A stretch of 58,111 nt of DNA from Candidatus Heritagella intestinalis (lineage in GTDB: Bacteria > Bacillota > Clostridia > Oscillospirales > Acutalibacteraceae): contig CAJFVO010000011.1 in assembly GCA_904420555.1 (NCBI GenBank), positions 1-58,111 on the forward strand, written 5' to 3'. Shown piece by piece: positions 15,300 to 23,795 of the stretch (position 1 is its first letter; each line of letters begins with the position of its first letter). The position numbers and the translations under genes were made by a program. The notes beneath the pieces were generated by a model. It saw only the letters and a program-made list of their open reading frames with translations, did no database searches and had not been told where the DNA came from.

Positions 15300-16319
15300 T
15301 TGAATGCATTGCAGGAAATGCTGTTCCGGCTGTGCCGCGCCCCGGGCGCTGCAGGCCGGGAGGACGGCGCGGCGGAAGTGGCCCGGAAAGAGCTGGCCTT
15401 TCTGCCGGAAGTGAAGATTGATACGTTGGGCAGTGTGGTGGCCTCCTTTGGCGACCCCAATGCCAAGACCCATATTTTGCTGGACGCCCACTTAGACCAG
15501 ATTGGCATGGTGGTGACCTCCATTGACGAAAAGGGCTTTTTGAAGGTGGCCCCGGACGGCGGCATGGACCGCCGGGTGCTCCCCGGCAGCCGGGTAGTGG
15601 TGTATGGCCGGGAGACCCTCAACGGCATTGTGTGCTGCCTGCCGCCCCACCTCACCGACGGCGGCGAGGACAAGGTGCCGGATATCACCGACATGGCCGT
15701 GGACGTGGGCCTTTCCAAAGAAGAGGCTGGGTCCCTGGTGCAGCCCGGCGACATGGTGCTGGTGCCCGGAGAACCCCGCCGTTTGCTGGGCAGTCGGGTT
15801 ACCGGCGCCGCCCTGGACGACCGGGCCGGCTGCGCGGTGCTGATTCGCTGCGCCCAGCTGCTGCAGGGAGAGGACCTGCACTGCCGGGTGAGCCTCCTTC
15901 TGAGCGCCCGGGAAGAACTGGACAGCCAGGGCGCCCGCACCGCCGCTTTCCGGGAAGAGCCGGATATGGCCATTGTGGTGGACGTGAGCTTTGCCCAGCA
16001 GCCCGGCGTGCCTGCCCATGAAAGCGGCAAGCTCTCTGCCGGCCCCATGATTGGGGTTTCCCCCATTCTGGACAAGGGCATCACCAACACCCTCCGGCGG
16101 CTGGCCAAGGAGCAGGAAATCCCCTTCCAGATGGAGGTTATGGGCGGCCGCACCGGCACCAACGCCGACGGCATCAACGGCAGCCGGGGCGGCGTGCCCT
16201 GCGGGCTGGTGTCCATCCCCCAGCGGAATATGCACACCCCCGCCGAGATCTGCGATTTGGAGGACATGGAAAACACCGCCCGGCTGCTGGCGGCCTTTAT
16301 CAGGGAGGTTGAAGCGTAA
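15300..16319 (+). CDS. M42 family metallopeptidase (copy 1)
   Basis: Cytoplasmic dinuclear-zinc aminopeptidase/endoglucanase-M type family. 339 aa, starting at TTG 15300 (AGGAGA 9 bp upstream; no in-frame ATG nearby). Metal/catalytic positions: LLDAHLDQIGM (HxD near residue 65), ALDDRAGCAV (Asp near 178), SAREELDSQGARTAAF (Glu-Glu near 205) and NMHTPAEI near 310. Its stop overlaps the next peptidase start (TAATG), so the pair is translationally coupled. The two share only family-level similarity by eye, so this is an old duplication. Confidence 0.92.
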   Translation: MNALQEMLFRLCRAPGAAGREDGAAEVARKELAFLPEVKIDTLGSVVASFGDPNAKTHILLDAHLDQIGMVVTSIDEKGFLKVAPDGGMDRRVLPGSRVVVYGRETLNGIVCCLPPHLTDGGEDKVPDITDMAVDVGLSKEEAGSLVQPGDMVLVPGEPRRLLGSRVTGAALDDRAGCAVLIRCAQLLQGEDLHCRVSLLLSAREELDSQGARTAAFREEPDMAIVVDVSFAQQPGVPAHESGKLSAGPMIGVSPILDKGITNTLRRLAKEQEIPFQMEVMGGRTGTNADGINGSRGGVPCGLVSIPQRNMHTPAEICDLEDMENTARLLAAFIREVEA

Positions 16320-17350
16320 TGGCAGATGTTGCATTGTTGGAGCGCCTGTGTACGGCCCAGGGGATTTCCGGGGATGAAGGGGCCGTCCGGGAGCTGATTC
16401 TGGAAGAAATCCGCCCCTATGCGGAGAAGATTACCGTCACCTCCATGGGGAACATTATCGCGGAGAAAAAGGGCAGGCAGCCCGCGAAAACCCGGCTGCT
16501 CCTCAACGCCCATATGGACGAGGTGGGCCTGCTGGTCACCTCCATTACCGAAGAGGGCCTCCTCCGGTTCACCACCGTAGGGGGCATTGACCGGCGCATC
16601 CTGCCGGGAAAAGCCGTGCTGGTGGCCGGGAAGGTGCCTGGAGTAATCGGCGCCAAGCCCATCCATATGCTGGACAGTTCGGCCCGGGCCAAGGCGGTTC
16701 CCCTGGACGACCTGACCATCGACATCGGCGCTTCCTCCAAGGAAGAGGCGGAAGAGGTCGTCATGCCCGGGGACAGCGTGACCTTTGTGTCCCTGTTCGA
16801 CACGGCTCACGGCATGATTCGCAGCCGGGCCATTGACGACCGGGCCGGCTGTGCTATCCTCATCGACCTGATGAAGAGAGAACTGGAATACGACTGCACC
16901 TTTGTCTTTGCCGTGCAGGAGGAAATCGGCCTGCGGGGCTCCCGCACCGCCGCCTTCCTGGCCGAGCCGGAGGCCGCCATTGTGGTGGAATCCACCACCG
17001 CCGCCGACATTGCCGGGGTGGAGGAGCAAAAGCAGGTCTGCCGGGTAGGCAAAGGGCCGGTGCTGTCCTTTATGGACCGCTCCACCATTTACGACCGGGA
17101 GTACTACCGGCTGGCCCTGCAGCTGGCGGAGGACAACGGCATCCCCTGCCAGGTGAAGGAAGCGGTGGCCGGCGGCAATGACGCCGGGGCCATCCATGTA
17201 TCCCGGGGCGGCGTGCGCACGGCGGCGGTGTCCTTGGCCTGCCGGTATCTCCATTCCCCGGTGGGCATGATTTCCCAGGAGGACTTCCACCACGGGGAAG
17301 AACTCATTGAAAAGCTGGCCATGGCCATTGCCGGCGGAGAAGCCCGGTGA
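16319..17350 (+). CDS. M42 family metallopeptidase (copy 2)
   Basis: 343 aa, same fold as the gene before it. Motifs: LNAHMDEVGLL (near residue 65), AIDDRAGCAI (near 177), FAVQEEIGLRGSRTAAF (near 205) and RYLHSPVGMIS (near 310). M42 enzymes build tetrahedral dodecamers that degrade oligopeptides after the proteasome or other proteases. Two coupled paralogues could form a mixed particle, which is inference. The stop overlaps the next gene's GTG (GTGA). Confidence 0.92.
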   Translation: MADVALLERLCTAQGISGDEGAVRELILEEIRPYAEKITVTSMGNIIAEKKGRQPAKTRLLLNAHMDEVGLLVTSITEEGLLRFTTVGGIDRRILPGKAVLVAGKVPGVIGAKPIHMLDSSARAKAVPLDDLTIDIGASSKEEAEEVVMPGDSVTFVSLFDTAHGMIRSRAIDDRAGCAILIDLMKRELEYDCTFVFAVQEEIGLRGSRTAAFLAEPEAAIVVESTTAADIAGVEEQKQVCRVGKGPVLSFMDRSTIYDREYYRLALQLAEDNGIPCQVKEAVAGGNDAGAIHVSRGGVRTAAVSLACRYLHSPVGMISQEDFHHGEELIEKLAMAIAGGEAR

Positions 17351-18072
17351 TTTCCCTGGTCACCCATGCCGCGGATCTGCCCAGGGTCCGCGGCCCTTTT
17401 TCCCTGCGGATTGCTGCGGCGGCTAAGGCTTACGGGCTGGAAGCCCCCTTTTTGGACGTATGGCAGGGGAATGGCTGCTGGTTTTCCCGAATGGACGGGG
17501 TGCTGACCTTGGCCGGCGTGCCGGAACCGGAGGGCCGGGAGGAAACCCGGCTGTTTCTGGCAGCCTCCGGAGCGGGGGAGATTTTCTGCGCCCCGGAGGC
17601 CGCCGCGGCTCTGGGCCTGGTTCCAGACCAGGAGGGGCCGGTGCTCTGGCGAAAGCAGCCGGGGGAAGGGGGCCCGCTTTTGGGAGAGCAGCCCTCCCCC
17701 CGGGTTATTTATCCCATTTTAGAGGCCTGCCGGGGGCCGTATTTCCCGGTGCCGTCCTTTGAGCCCTTTTATCTGGACTTATCCCACCGGTTCCGCCACG
17801 GGGCGGCAGCGGGAGTGGTGCTGGAAGAGGCGGGAGTGGCCGCGGCCTGCGCGGTGGCTGCCGCCGTGACAGAGGAAGCGGCCCTGTTCACTGCGGTGGC
17901 GGTGCGGCCGGAATTCCGCCGGAAAGGGCTGGGACGAAAAGCAGTGGAACAGCTGGGTTCCCATCTGCCGGGAAGGGAGATGTATCTCTTCCGGGCCAAA
18001 GAGGAGAATCAGGCCTTTTACGCCGGCTTGGGGTTTGTCCCCCGGGGCGGCTGGGCCTGCATAAAAGTATAA
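17347..18072 (+). CDS. GNAT-family N-acetyltransferase
   Basis: 241 aa from the GTG at 17347 that overlaps the M42 stop. The acetyl-CoA-binding segment is in the C-terminal third: FTAVAVRPEFRRKGLGRKAV (R-R-K-G-L-G) followed by ENQAFYAGLGFVPRG. The N-terminal half is poorly conserved. The substrate is unknown; coupling to two peptidases suggests a peptide or amino-acid role (inference). Confidence 0.85.
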   Translation: MISLVTHAADLPRVRGPFSLRIAAAAKAYGLEAPFLDVWQGNGCWFSRMDGVLTLAGVPEPEGREETRLFLAASGAGEIFCAPEAAAALGLVPDQEGPVLWRKQPGEGGPLLGEQPSPRVIYPILEACRGPYFPVPSFEPFYLDLSHRFRHGAAAGVVLEEAGVAAACAVAAAVTEEAALFTAVAVRPEFRRKGLGRKAVEQLGSHLPGREMYLFRAKEENQAFYAGLGFVPRGGWACIKV

Positions 18073-18096
18073 ACGGAAAGGAACGGCTCTGATTTT

Positions 18097-19371
18097 ATGA
18101 GAGACTACCCCTATTTTCAAATAGACGATTCCATCCGCCGGGCGGCGGAGCAGGCCATGGAGGACATTGCCCCGGCTATGGCCCGGATTGAGGAAATGCA
18201 GAACTACAACCAGCAGAAAATGCTGGCGGCCTTTATCGAGGCCGGGGTCAGCGAGAGCCACTTTGTGGCCTCCACCGGCTACGGCTATGGCGACCGGGGC
18301 CGGGACGCCCTGGATTTGGTGTATGCCCGGGCCCTGGGGGCTGAGGACGCCCTGGTGCGCCACAACTTTGTCAGCGGCACCCATGCCCTGACGGTGGCCC
18401 TGTTCGGGGTGCTGCGCCCCGGAGACGTGATGCTCAGCGTTACCGGCATGCCCTACGACACCCTGCGGGGGGTTATCGGCATTACCGGGGACGGCAACGG
18501 CTCCCTGCAGGAGTTCGGCATCGAGTACCGGCAGATTGATTTGAAACAGGACGGCACCCCGGACTACGAGGCCATGGAGCGGGAAATCAATCCCGGCGTC
18601 AAGATGGTGTATATCCAGCGCTCCCGGGGCTACAGCCTGCGGCCCTCTCTGTTTGTGGAGGACATCGAGCGCATTGCCGCCATTGCCAAGAAGAAGGCCC
18701 CGGACTGCATTGTCATGGTGGATAACTGCTACGGGGAATTTGTCCAGGCGGACGAGCCCACTGCCCACGGGGCGGACCTGATGGCGGGTTCCCTGATTAA
18801 GAATCCCGGCGGCGGCGTGGCCCCTACCGGCGGCTATATTGCCGGACGGCGGGATTTGGTAGAGAGCTGCTCCTACCGGCTCACCACCCCCGGTACCGGT
18901 AAAGAGGTAGGCTGTACCCTGGGCAACAACCGGGAGCTGTTTATGGGCGCGTTCCACGCCCCCCACGTCACCGGGGAAGCCCTGAAAACCGCGGCCTTTA
19001 CCGCCGGGCTTTTCAGCCGTCTGGGCTACGACGTGACCCCCCGCCCCGACGAGCCCCGGGCCGACATTATCCAGGCAGTACTTCTTCGGGAGAAGGACGC
19101 CCTCATCGCCTTCTGCCAGGGAATGCAGAAAGGCGCGCCGGTGGACTCCTTTGTGGTGCCGGAGCCCTGGGATATGCCCGGCTATGACTGCCAGGTGATT
19201 ATGGCGGCGGGAGCCTTCACCCTGGGGGCCTCCATTGAGCTTTCCGCCGACGCTCCCCTCCGGGAGCCCTGGGCAGCCTGGATGCAGGGCGGCCTGAACT
19301 TCCACAGCGGCCGGCTGGGGGCGATGCTGGCGGCCCAGTCCATGCTGGAAAAGGGCGTGCTGGGGAAGTAA
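18097..19371 (+). CDS. Methionine gamma-lyase-like PLP enzyme ('aluminium resistance' family)
   Basis: 424 aa fold-type I PLP enzyme of the Alum_res family. The PLP Lys lies in AGSLIKNPGGGVAPTGG near residue 233, with MVDNCYGEF upstream as the cofactor-binding Asp region and HNFVSGTHALTVALFGVL near residue 95 as the phosphate loop. Members are annotated as methionine gamma-lyase-like; the true substrate is unsettled and the aluminium link is historical. It follows the GNAT gene by 24 bp and is closed by a terminator. Confidence 0.9.
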   Translation: MRDYPYFQIDDSIRRAAEQAMEDIAPAMARIEEMQNYNQQKMLAAFIEAGVSESHFVASTGYGYGDRGRDALDLVYARALGAEDALVRHNFVSGTHALTVALFGVLRPGDVMLSVTGMPYDTLRGVIGITGDGNGSLQEFGIEYRQIDLKQDGTPDYEAMEREINPGVKMVYIQRSRGYSLRPSLFVEDIERIAAIAKKKAPDCIVMVDNCYGEFVQADEPTAHGADLMAGSLIKNPGGGVAPTGGYIAGRRDLVESCSYRLTTPGTGKEVGCTLGNNRELFMGAFHAPHVTGEALKTAAFTAGLFSRLGYDVTPRPDEPRADIIQAVLLREKDALIAFCQGMQKGAPVDSFVVPEPWDMPGYDCQVIMAAGAFTLGASIELSADAPLREPWAAWMQGGLNFHSGRLGAMLAAQSMLEKGVLGK

Positions 19372-19412
19372 ACGCCTTTCCCCAACGCCTGAGAAGAAAC
19401 CAATAGGCAAAG

Positions 19413-19454
19413 AAAACCGGACAGCTTCCTTTTGCGGGAAGCGGCCCGGTTTTT
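19413..19454 (+). terminator. Terminator after the PLP enzyme operon
   Basis: AAAACCGG...GCTTCC pairs with GGGAAGC...CCGGTTTTT around loop TTTTGC. The stem starts at 19413 and the T run ends at 19454. It also separates the rightward operon from leftward genes. Confidence 0.75.
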
Positions 19455-19471
19455 GTGGTAGTGGGAACCCT

Positions 19472-19627
19472 TTATTTTTTGGATTCCGGCGGCTCCGGCA
19501 CCAGGGAGAGGGGCGGGGCGGCTTCGGCGCAGGCCAGCTCTTCGGATTCCTGCTGGGCCTGCTGGAGGAGCCGGATACAGTCGGTGACGGCGTTAAAGAG
19601 CCGGAAATAAGCGGTTTGGTAGTCCAT
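19472..19627 (-). CDS. Small conserved protein, 51 aa
   Basis: Reads MDYQTAYFRLFNAVTDCIRL followed by a Gln/Glu/Ala-rich helix and a Pro-rich end, with stop TAA at 19472-19474. GAGGTG lies 4 bp before the ATG. The start MDY..YF.LFNA.TD.I..L is a pattern seen in many short Firmicutes proteins of unknown function. It lies 8 bp downstream of the PH-domain protein on the same strand and is too short for ordinary ORF cut-offs. Confidence 0.7.
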   Translation of the reverse strand: MDYQTAYFRLFNAVTDCIRLLQQAQQESEELACAEAAPPLSLVPEPPESKK

Positions 19628-19634
19628 AGGCACC

Positions 19635-21029
19635 TCAATCCCCGGAAGAGACCCCCAAGCTGTTCTGCACCCAGCGCCGGGCCTCTTTCAGGGGGACATG
19701 ATAGAGTTTATATTGAGCGGGCCAGCCTCCGGAGGTTTGCAGCACCAGGGTACACCGGCCCGAAAAACGCTGCAGGGGGTTTTGCAGATACTGCACCCCG
19801 ATAATATGCTTGGGGTCAATGCGGGCGGAGTAAACGGAAAAGATCCGGATACTCCGGACAAACACCACCCCATGCCGCAGGGAAAGCCCCGACAGGCAGG
19901 AGCCTAGTATCCGGATGGCCAAAAACCACAGGGCCGGCAAAAACAGCAGGGGAAAGGCCGGAACCAGGAAATCCAGCACCGGGAGGGCCCGGGCTTCCAG
20001 CAGGGCCAAGAGCACCAACAGCGCCGCCGGCAGCCAGAGGAAGGACATCCAAGCCCGTTTGTGAGGGCGCAGGTCTGGGTTGCGGGCGGCGGAATCCGGA
20101 TACATCCACTGCAGGGCGTGACGGTCCCGGCGGCTCAGGGAAGGGTGCAGGATGACCCGGCCCCCGCCGGCCAGAAAGCCCTCGGCCCGATAAATGCCCA
20201 GCAGGGCCATGGGCAGGCTTTGGTGGAGGATGACGGAGCCCAGGTCCCGGATACACAGGGTGCTTTCCCGGTGAGGCCACAGGCCCATGGTGAGAAAAAC
20301 CCGGTCGCCCTGCCGCTGCCAGGAGAAGGGCAGCAGGGCCAGGGCTTCCCGGAGAAAGGACACCAGCCAGCCTCCTAGGAACAGCCAGCTGATTCCAGCA
20401 ATGGCCGGCGGGATGCCCAGGGCAATGAGCCGGAACCGTTGGTCGGCGGCATTGGCAAGCCACAAAGCGGCTTCCTGGCCCAAAAGGGAGCTGACAGACC
20501 GGAAAAACACCGCCGCCAGCAGCAGGCCGGAGGCCGGGTTAGACAGCAGGGCCGCCGAGAGCAGGGTCCAGGGCACGGAGGCCCGGCGATGGCGCCGGTT
20601 GGGCCGGGGAAACCGGGAAGCGCCCCGGCGGAACAGGGGAATCCGCTGTTCCCCTGGGGCCGGGGTGCCGGGATGGAAATAAACCGCCCCGGTGAACAGG
20701 GCCAGGGGGGAGGTTTCCCGCTGGGGGAGCATCTGCCACTTTTTCAAAACCAGGGAGGTGCGCCGGAGAAACAGCCCGTGGCGCACCACATAACAGCCCG
20801 GCTGGTCGCGCCAGAGGGATTGCTGCCACAAAAGAAAAAAGTACAGGAGAAGAGCCGCCGACCCCGCTACCAAAGGCAGGGAGGGGCTTTCCCGCCGGAG
20901 AAGGGCCCGAAGGACTGGCAGGAAAAACAGGGGCAAGGCCCGGAAAAAGGTCTTTTGAAAGTAAAGGGGATGCAGCCGGCGGGCATATCCGGGGGGAAGA
21001 GCCGGAGAGCGGCGGCGGGGAAGCTTCAT
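19635..21029 (-). CDS. PH-domain (YdbT-like) membrane protein
   Basis: 464 aa from the ATG at 21029 (AAAGGAG 8 bp upstream). Three blocks each pair two membrane helices with a bacterial PH-like domain: helices near residues 28-70 then the first domain, helices near 150-220 then the second (RVFLTMGLWPHRESTLCIRD), helices near 320-375 then the third (RHGVVFVRSIRIFSVYSARI). This is the layout of B. subtilis YdbT-type proteins, often paired with YdbS. No YdbS partner is adjacent here. Confidence 0.8.
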   Translation of the reverse strand: MKLPRRRSPALPPGYARRLHPLYFQKTFFRALPLFFLPVLRALLRRESPSLPLVAGSAALLLYFFLLWQQSLWRDQPGCYVVRHGLFLRRTSLVLKKWQMLPQRETSPLALFTGAVYFHPGTPAPGEQRIPLFRRGASRFPRPNRRHRRASVPWTLLSAALLSNPASGLLLAAVFFRSVSSLLGQEAALWLANAADQRFRLIALGIPPAIAGISWLFLGGWLVSFLREALALLPFSWQRQGDRVFLTMGLWPHRESTLCIRDLGSVILHQSLPMALLGIYRAEGFLAGGGRVILHPSLSRRDRHALQWMYPDSAARNPDLRPHKRAWMSFLWLPAALLVLLALLEARALPVLDFLVPAFPLLFLPALWFLAIRILGSCLSGLSLRHGVVFVRSIRIFSVYSARIDPKHIIGVQYLQNPLQRFSGRCTLVLQTSGGWPAQYKLYHVPLKEARRWVQNSLGVSSGD

Positions 21030-21152
21030 AGCAGCCACTCCTTTCGCTGGAAAACCGGGATGTCAAAGGGTTTGCAAAGTGCAGGCTTTATGCTGGAAAG
21101 AAAAGGCTCCCGGAATACCGGATTCTTTCTTAGCATTTCCAAAACTGTATGG

Positions 21153-21764
21153 TTATGAAAATGAAAAATCTTCCAATTCACTGGGACAGAGCACCTGGAT
21201 TTCCCGATAGCCGGTGCGAATCCAGCCCTGGCGGGCGAACTTTTGCAGGGTTCGGTTCACGGTGACCCGGGACGCGCCTACCCGGGCCCCCAGCTCCTCG
21301 TCGGTGCAGAAAAGGTGGGATTCCCCTTCCCGGGCCGTCTCCGAAAGGAACCGGGCAATGCGGCGGTCCGCCTGCAAAAAGGCCATGCTGTCCACCTGGG
21401 CGGAGAGCAGGCGCACGGTCTCCGAAAGGGCCTGCATCAGGGTGAAGGCGAATTCCGGGTGCTTTTGGATATGGGCGGTGAGGGCCTCCCGGGAGACGGC
21501 CACGATCTCGGACTTTTCCAACACCCGGGCCGAAGAGACCCGGGGCCGGCCATCAAAGAAGGCGGCTTCTCCAAAAACGCCCCCCGCTTTTTGAATGCGC
21601 AGGGTCTTTTCCGCGCCGTTTTCCGAGGTCATGTAGATCTTGACCCGGCCCTTTTGCAGATAATACAATCGGTCGGCAGTGTCCCCCTGCCAATAGACAG
21701 CGGACCCCCGTTGATACACCAGGGTAGGGGCCAGGTCGGCCAGGGCTTTCCAGTGGTTTGTCAT
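21153..21764 (-). CDS. Crp/Fnr-family transcriptional regulator
   Basis: 203 aa from the ATG at 21764 (AAAAGGAGCG upstream; a longer frame to 21839 runs through the promoter). N-terminal cyclic-nucleotide-binding-like barrel (GSAVYWQGDTADRLYYLQKG, then GGVFGEAAFFDGRPR), central dimer helix (FTLMQALSETVRLLSAQV) and a C-terminal winged HTH (ELGARVGASRVTVNRTLQKF). There is no N-terminal Cys cluster as in Fnr, so it is probably not an oxygen sensor of that type. It diverges from citrate synthase, a possible target (inference). Confidence 0.9.
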   Translation of the reverse strand: MTNHWKALADLAPTLVYQRGSAVYWQGDTADRLYYLQKGRVKIYMTSENGAEKTLRIQKAGGVFGEAAFFDGRPRVSSARVLEKSEIVAVSREALTAHIQKHPEFAFTLMQALSETVRLLSAQVDSMAFLQADRRIARFLSETAREGESHLFCTDEELGARVGASRVTVNRTLQKFARQGWIRTGYREIQVLCPSELEDFSFS

Positions 21765-21810
21765 GGGGCGCGCTCCTTTTGCTGCCGGACGTCCGGCGGG
21801 ATTTTTCCCT

Positions 21811-21839
21811 ATTGTAGCATATCGCATAGCGCAAAACAA
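21811..21839 (-). promoter_or_regulatory. Promoter of the Crp/Fnr-type gene
   Basis: On the minus strand, TTGTTT, a 17-base spacer and TACAAT (plus-strand 21811-21816), 47 bp upstream of the ATG. Confidence 0.55.
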
Positions 21840-22021
21840 GCGCGCTGCCGCCGGGGTTTCCGGAAAAGAAATAGGGAGAAGCCTTGCAAAATCATAGTAA
21901 TTATCAATAAAAAAGCGGTTTCTGAAAAGTATTATTCCGGCCTTTTGTCGATAAATGTACTATGTTGGTTAATAATACATAAATTCACAAAAAATACATG
22001 GGATTTTTTAGAGACGTGTGC

Positions 22022-22027
22022 TATAAT
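22022..22027 (+). promoter_or_regulatory. Candidate -10 of citrate synthase promoter
   Basis: TATAAT in very AT-rich DNA, 102 bp before the citrate synthase ATG. The -35 is not convincing (TGGGAT at about 17 bp), so activation by a regulator, possibly the divergent Crp/Fnr protein, would fit. The rest of the 364-bp divergent region is AT-rich with no gene. Confidence 0.4.
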
Positions 22028-22128
22028 AAAAAAGTATACGGGAAAGCAGAAAAAGACAAATGGCTGTGGCTGCCTGGGGAGGCGACGCCGCAGCACGAAA
22101 CTATATGAGAAAGGATTGAGACAATCAG

Positions 22129-23493
22129 ATGGCAAATGAATATTCTGAGATTACACCGGAGATCCAGCGGTTGGCGGATCTCTGCCAGAGAAACGGGCGG
22201 ATTGACCCGGAATTGTACACCAGATACGACGTGAAGCGCGGCCTGCGCGACCTTAACGGCAAGGGCGTTTTGGCAGGGCTTACGGAGATTTCCGAAATTC
22301 AGTCTACCATGAAGGTGGACGGCAAGGATGTGCCCTGCGAGGGCAAGCTCTTTTATCGGGGCATTGATGTAGAAGAACTGATCCGGGGCTGTGTGCGGGA
22401 GCGGCGCTTCGGTTTTGAAGAGACCACCTATTTGCTGCTGTTTGGCGAGCTGCCCACCCGGGAGGAGCTGGATGAATTCAACCGGCTGCTCTCCCATTAC
22501 CGCAGCCTGCCCACCAGCTTTGTGCGGGATATTATCATGAAGGCCCCCAGCCACGATATGATGAATACCCTGGCCCGCAGTGTGCTGACCCTGTATTCCT
22601 ACGATGATTTTTCTGATGACATCAGCATCCCCAATGTGCTGCGCCAGTGCATGCAGCTCATTGCGCTGTTCCCCCTGCTGTCGGTGTACGGCTATCAGGC
22701 TTACCGCCACTATCACGACGGCCAGAGCCTGTTTATCCATGCGCCGGTGGATAAGCTGTCTACGGCGGAAAATATCCTGCATATCCTCCGGGCGGACTGC
22801 AAGTATACGGCCCTGGAAGCCCGGGTGCTGGACATTGCCCTGATCCTCCACGCGGAGCACGGCGGCGGCAACAACTCCACCTTTACCACCCATGTGGTCT
22901 CCTCTTCCGGTACGGATACATATTCCGCTATCGCGGCGGCTCTGGGTTCCCTGAAGGGCCCCAAGCACGGCGGCGCCAATATCAAAGTGGTGCGGATGTT
23001 TGAGGACATGAAGGAGGTTGTCAAGGATTGGAAGGACGAGGAAGAGGTATCCTCTTACCTGCGCCGGCTGCTCCACAAGGAAGCCTTTGACAAGGCGGGC
23101 CTGATTTACGGTATGGGCCACGCGGTGTATTCCCTGTCCGACCCCCGTGCTAAGGTGATGGAGAGCTTCGTGAAGAGCCTTTCCGAAGAAAAAGGGCGCA
23201 TGGACGAATACAACCTCTATTCCATGGTGGCCCGGCTGGCTCCCCAGATTATCAGCCAGGAGCGCCGGATCTACAAGGGCGTCAGCCCCAACGTGGACTT
23301 CTTCAGCGGGTTTATTTACAGTATGCTGGACCTGCCCCTGGAGCTGTATACGCCGATCTTTGCCATTGCGCGTATTTCGGGCTGGAGCGCCCACCGCATC
23401 GAAGAACTCACCAATGCCGGGAAGATTATCCGTCCGGCTTACCGCGCCGTTCAGGACCGGCGGGACTACCGCCCCATGGACCAGCGGGGATAA
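22129..23493 (+). CDS. gltA: Citrate synthase (citrate/2-methylcitrate synthase family)
   Basis: Condenses acetyl-CoA with oxaloacetate. 454 aa. Catalytic-site segments visible: LHAEHGGGNNSTFTTHVVSS near residue 240 (first His), GPKHGGANIKVV near 285, MGHAVYSLSDPR near 330 (second catalytic His) and PNVDFFSGFIYSMLDLP near 390 with the catalytic Asp. The N-terminal extension of about 60 aa is normal for this clostridial form. It diverges from a Crp-type regulator and ends at a strong terminator; no aconitase or IDH is adjacent. Confidence 0.93.
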   Translation: MANEYSEITPEIQRLADLCQRNGRIDPELYTRYDVKRGLRDLNGKGVLAGLTEISEIQSTMKVDGKDVPCEGKLFYRGIDVEELIRGCVRERRFGFEETTYLLLFGELPTREELDEFNRLLSHYRSLPTSFVRDIIMKAPSHDMMNTLARSVLTLYSYDDFSDDISIPNVLRQCMQLIALFPLLSVYGYQAYRHYHDGQSLFIHAPVDKLSTAENILHILRADCKYTALEARVLDIALILHAEHGGGNNSTFTTHVVSSSGTDTYSAIAAALGSLKGPKHGGANIKVVRMFEDMKEVVKDWKDEEEVSSYLRRLLHKEAFDKAGLIYGMGHAVYSLSDPRAKVMESFVKSLSEEKGRMDEYNLYSMVARLAPQIISQERRIYKGVSPNVDFFSGFIYSMLDLPLELYTPIFAIARISGWSAHRIEELTNAGKIIRPAYRAVQDRRDYRPMDQRG

Positions 23494-23506
23494 ATACAAG
23501 GAAAAG

Positions 23507-23539
23507 GGGCCGTCCGGGTTGCTGGAACGGCCCTTTTTT
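23507..23539 (+). terminator. Terminator of citrate synthase
   Basis: GGGCCGTCC at 23507-23515 pairs with GGAACGGCCC at 23524-23533, then TTTTTTG. Confidence 0.85.
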
Positions 23540-23609
23540 GCAATCACAGGCCGCTTTGGCAGAGGAAAAGGTTTTTGTGGAGATGGCCTTAGAAATGGCT
23601 GGTTTTTTC

Positions 23610-23638
23610 TTGACACTACCCGGGAAACAACGTACAAT
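23610..23638 (+). promoter_or_regulatory. Strong sigma-A type promoter of xpaC-telA
   Basis: Consensus TTGACA at 23610-23615, exactly 17 bases, and TACAAT at 23633-23638. It lies in the 302-bp gap between the citrate synthase terminator and the xpaC gene. The leader of about 150 nt shows no recognisable riboswitch. Confidence 0.8.
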
Positions 23639-23795
23639 AAAACTGCATCCGTTTGTGCAGAAGAGCCGAAAAGTCAGGGACGGGAATGGCTCGGCCTGCC
23701 GGAAAACCGGCGTTTTGTCAGTGGAGGAGATCCCTTTTGCCGGATGCAGCAAGGAGTAGTATTCCGCGCCAAAGGCGCAGAAAGGCAGGAAGCCC

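Noticed and set aside
15281-17293. 670-aa minus-strand frame (and similar ones at 17779-19638, 22021-23637, 24939-26189)
   Set aside because: Each lies opposite well-supported enzymes and shows no motif or ribosome site.
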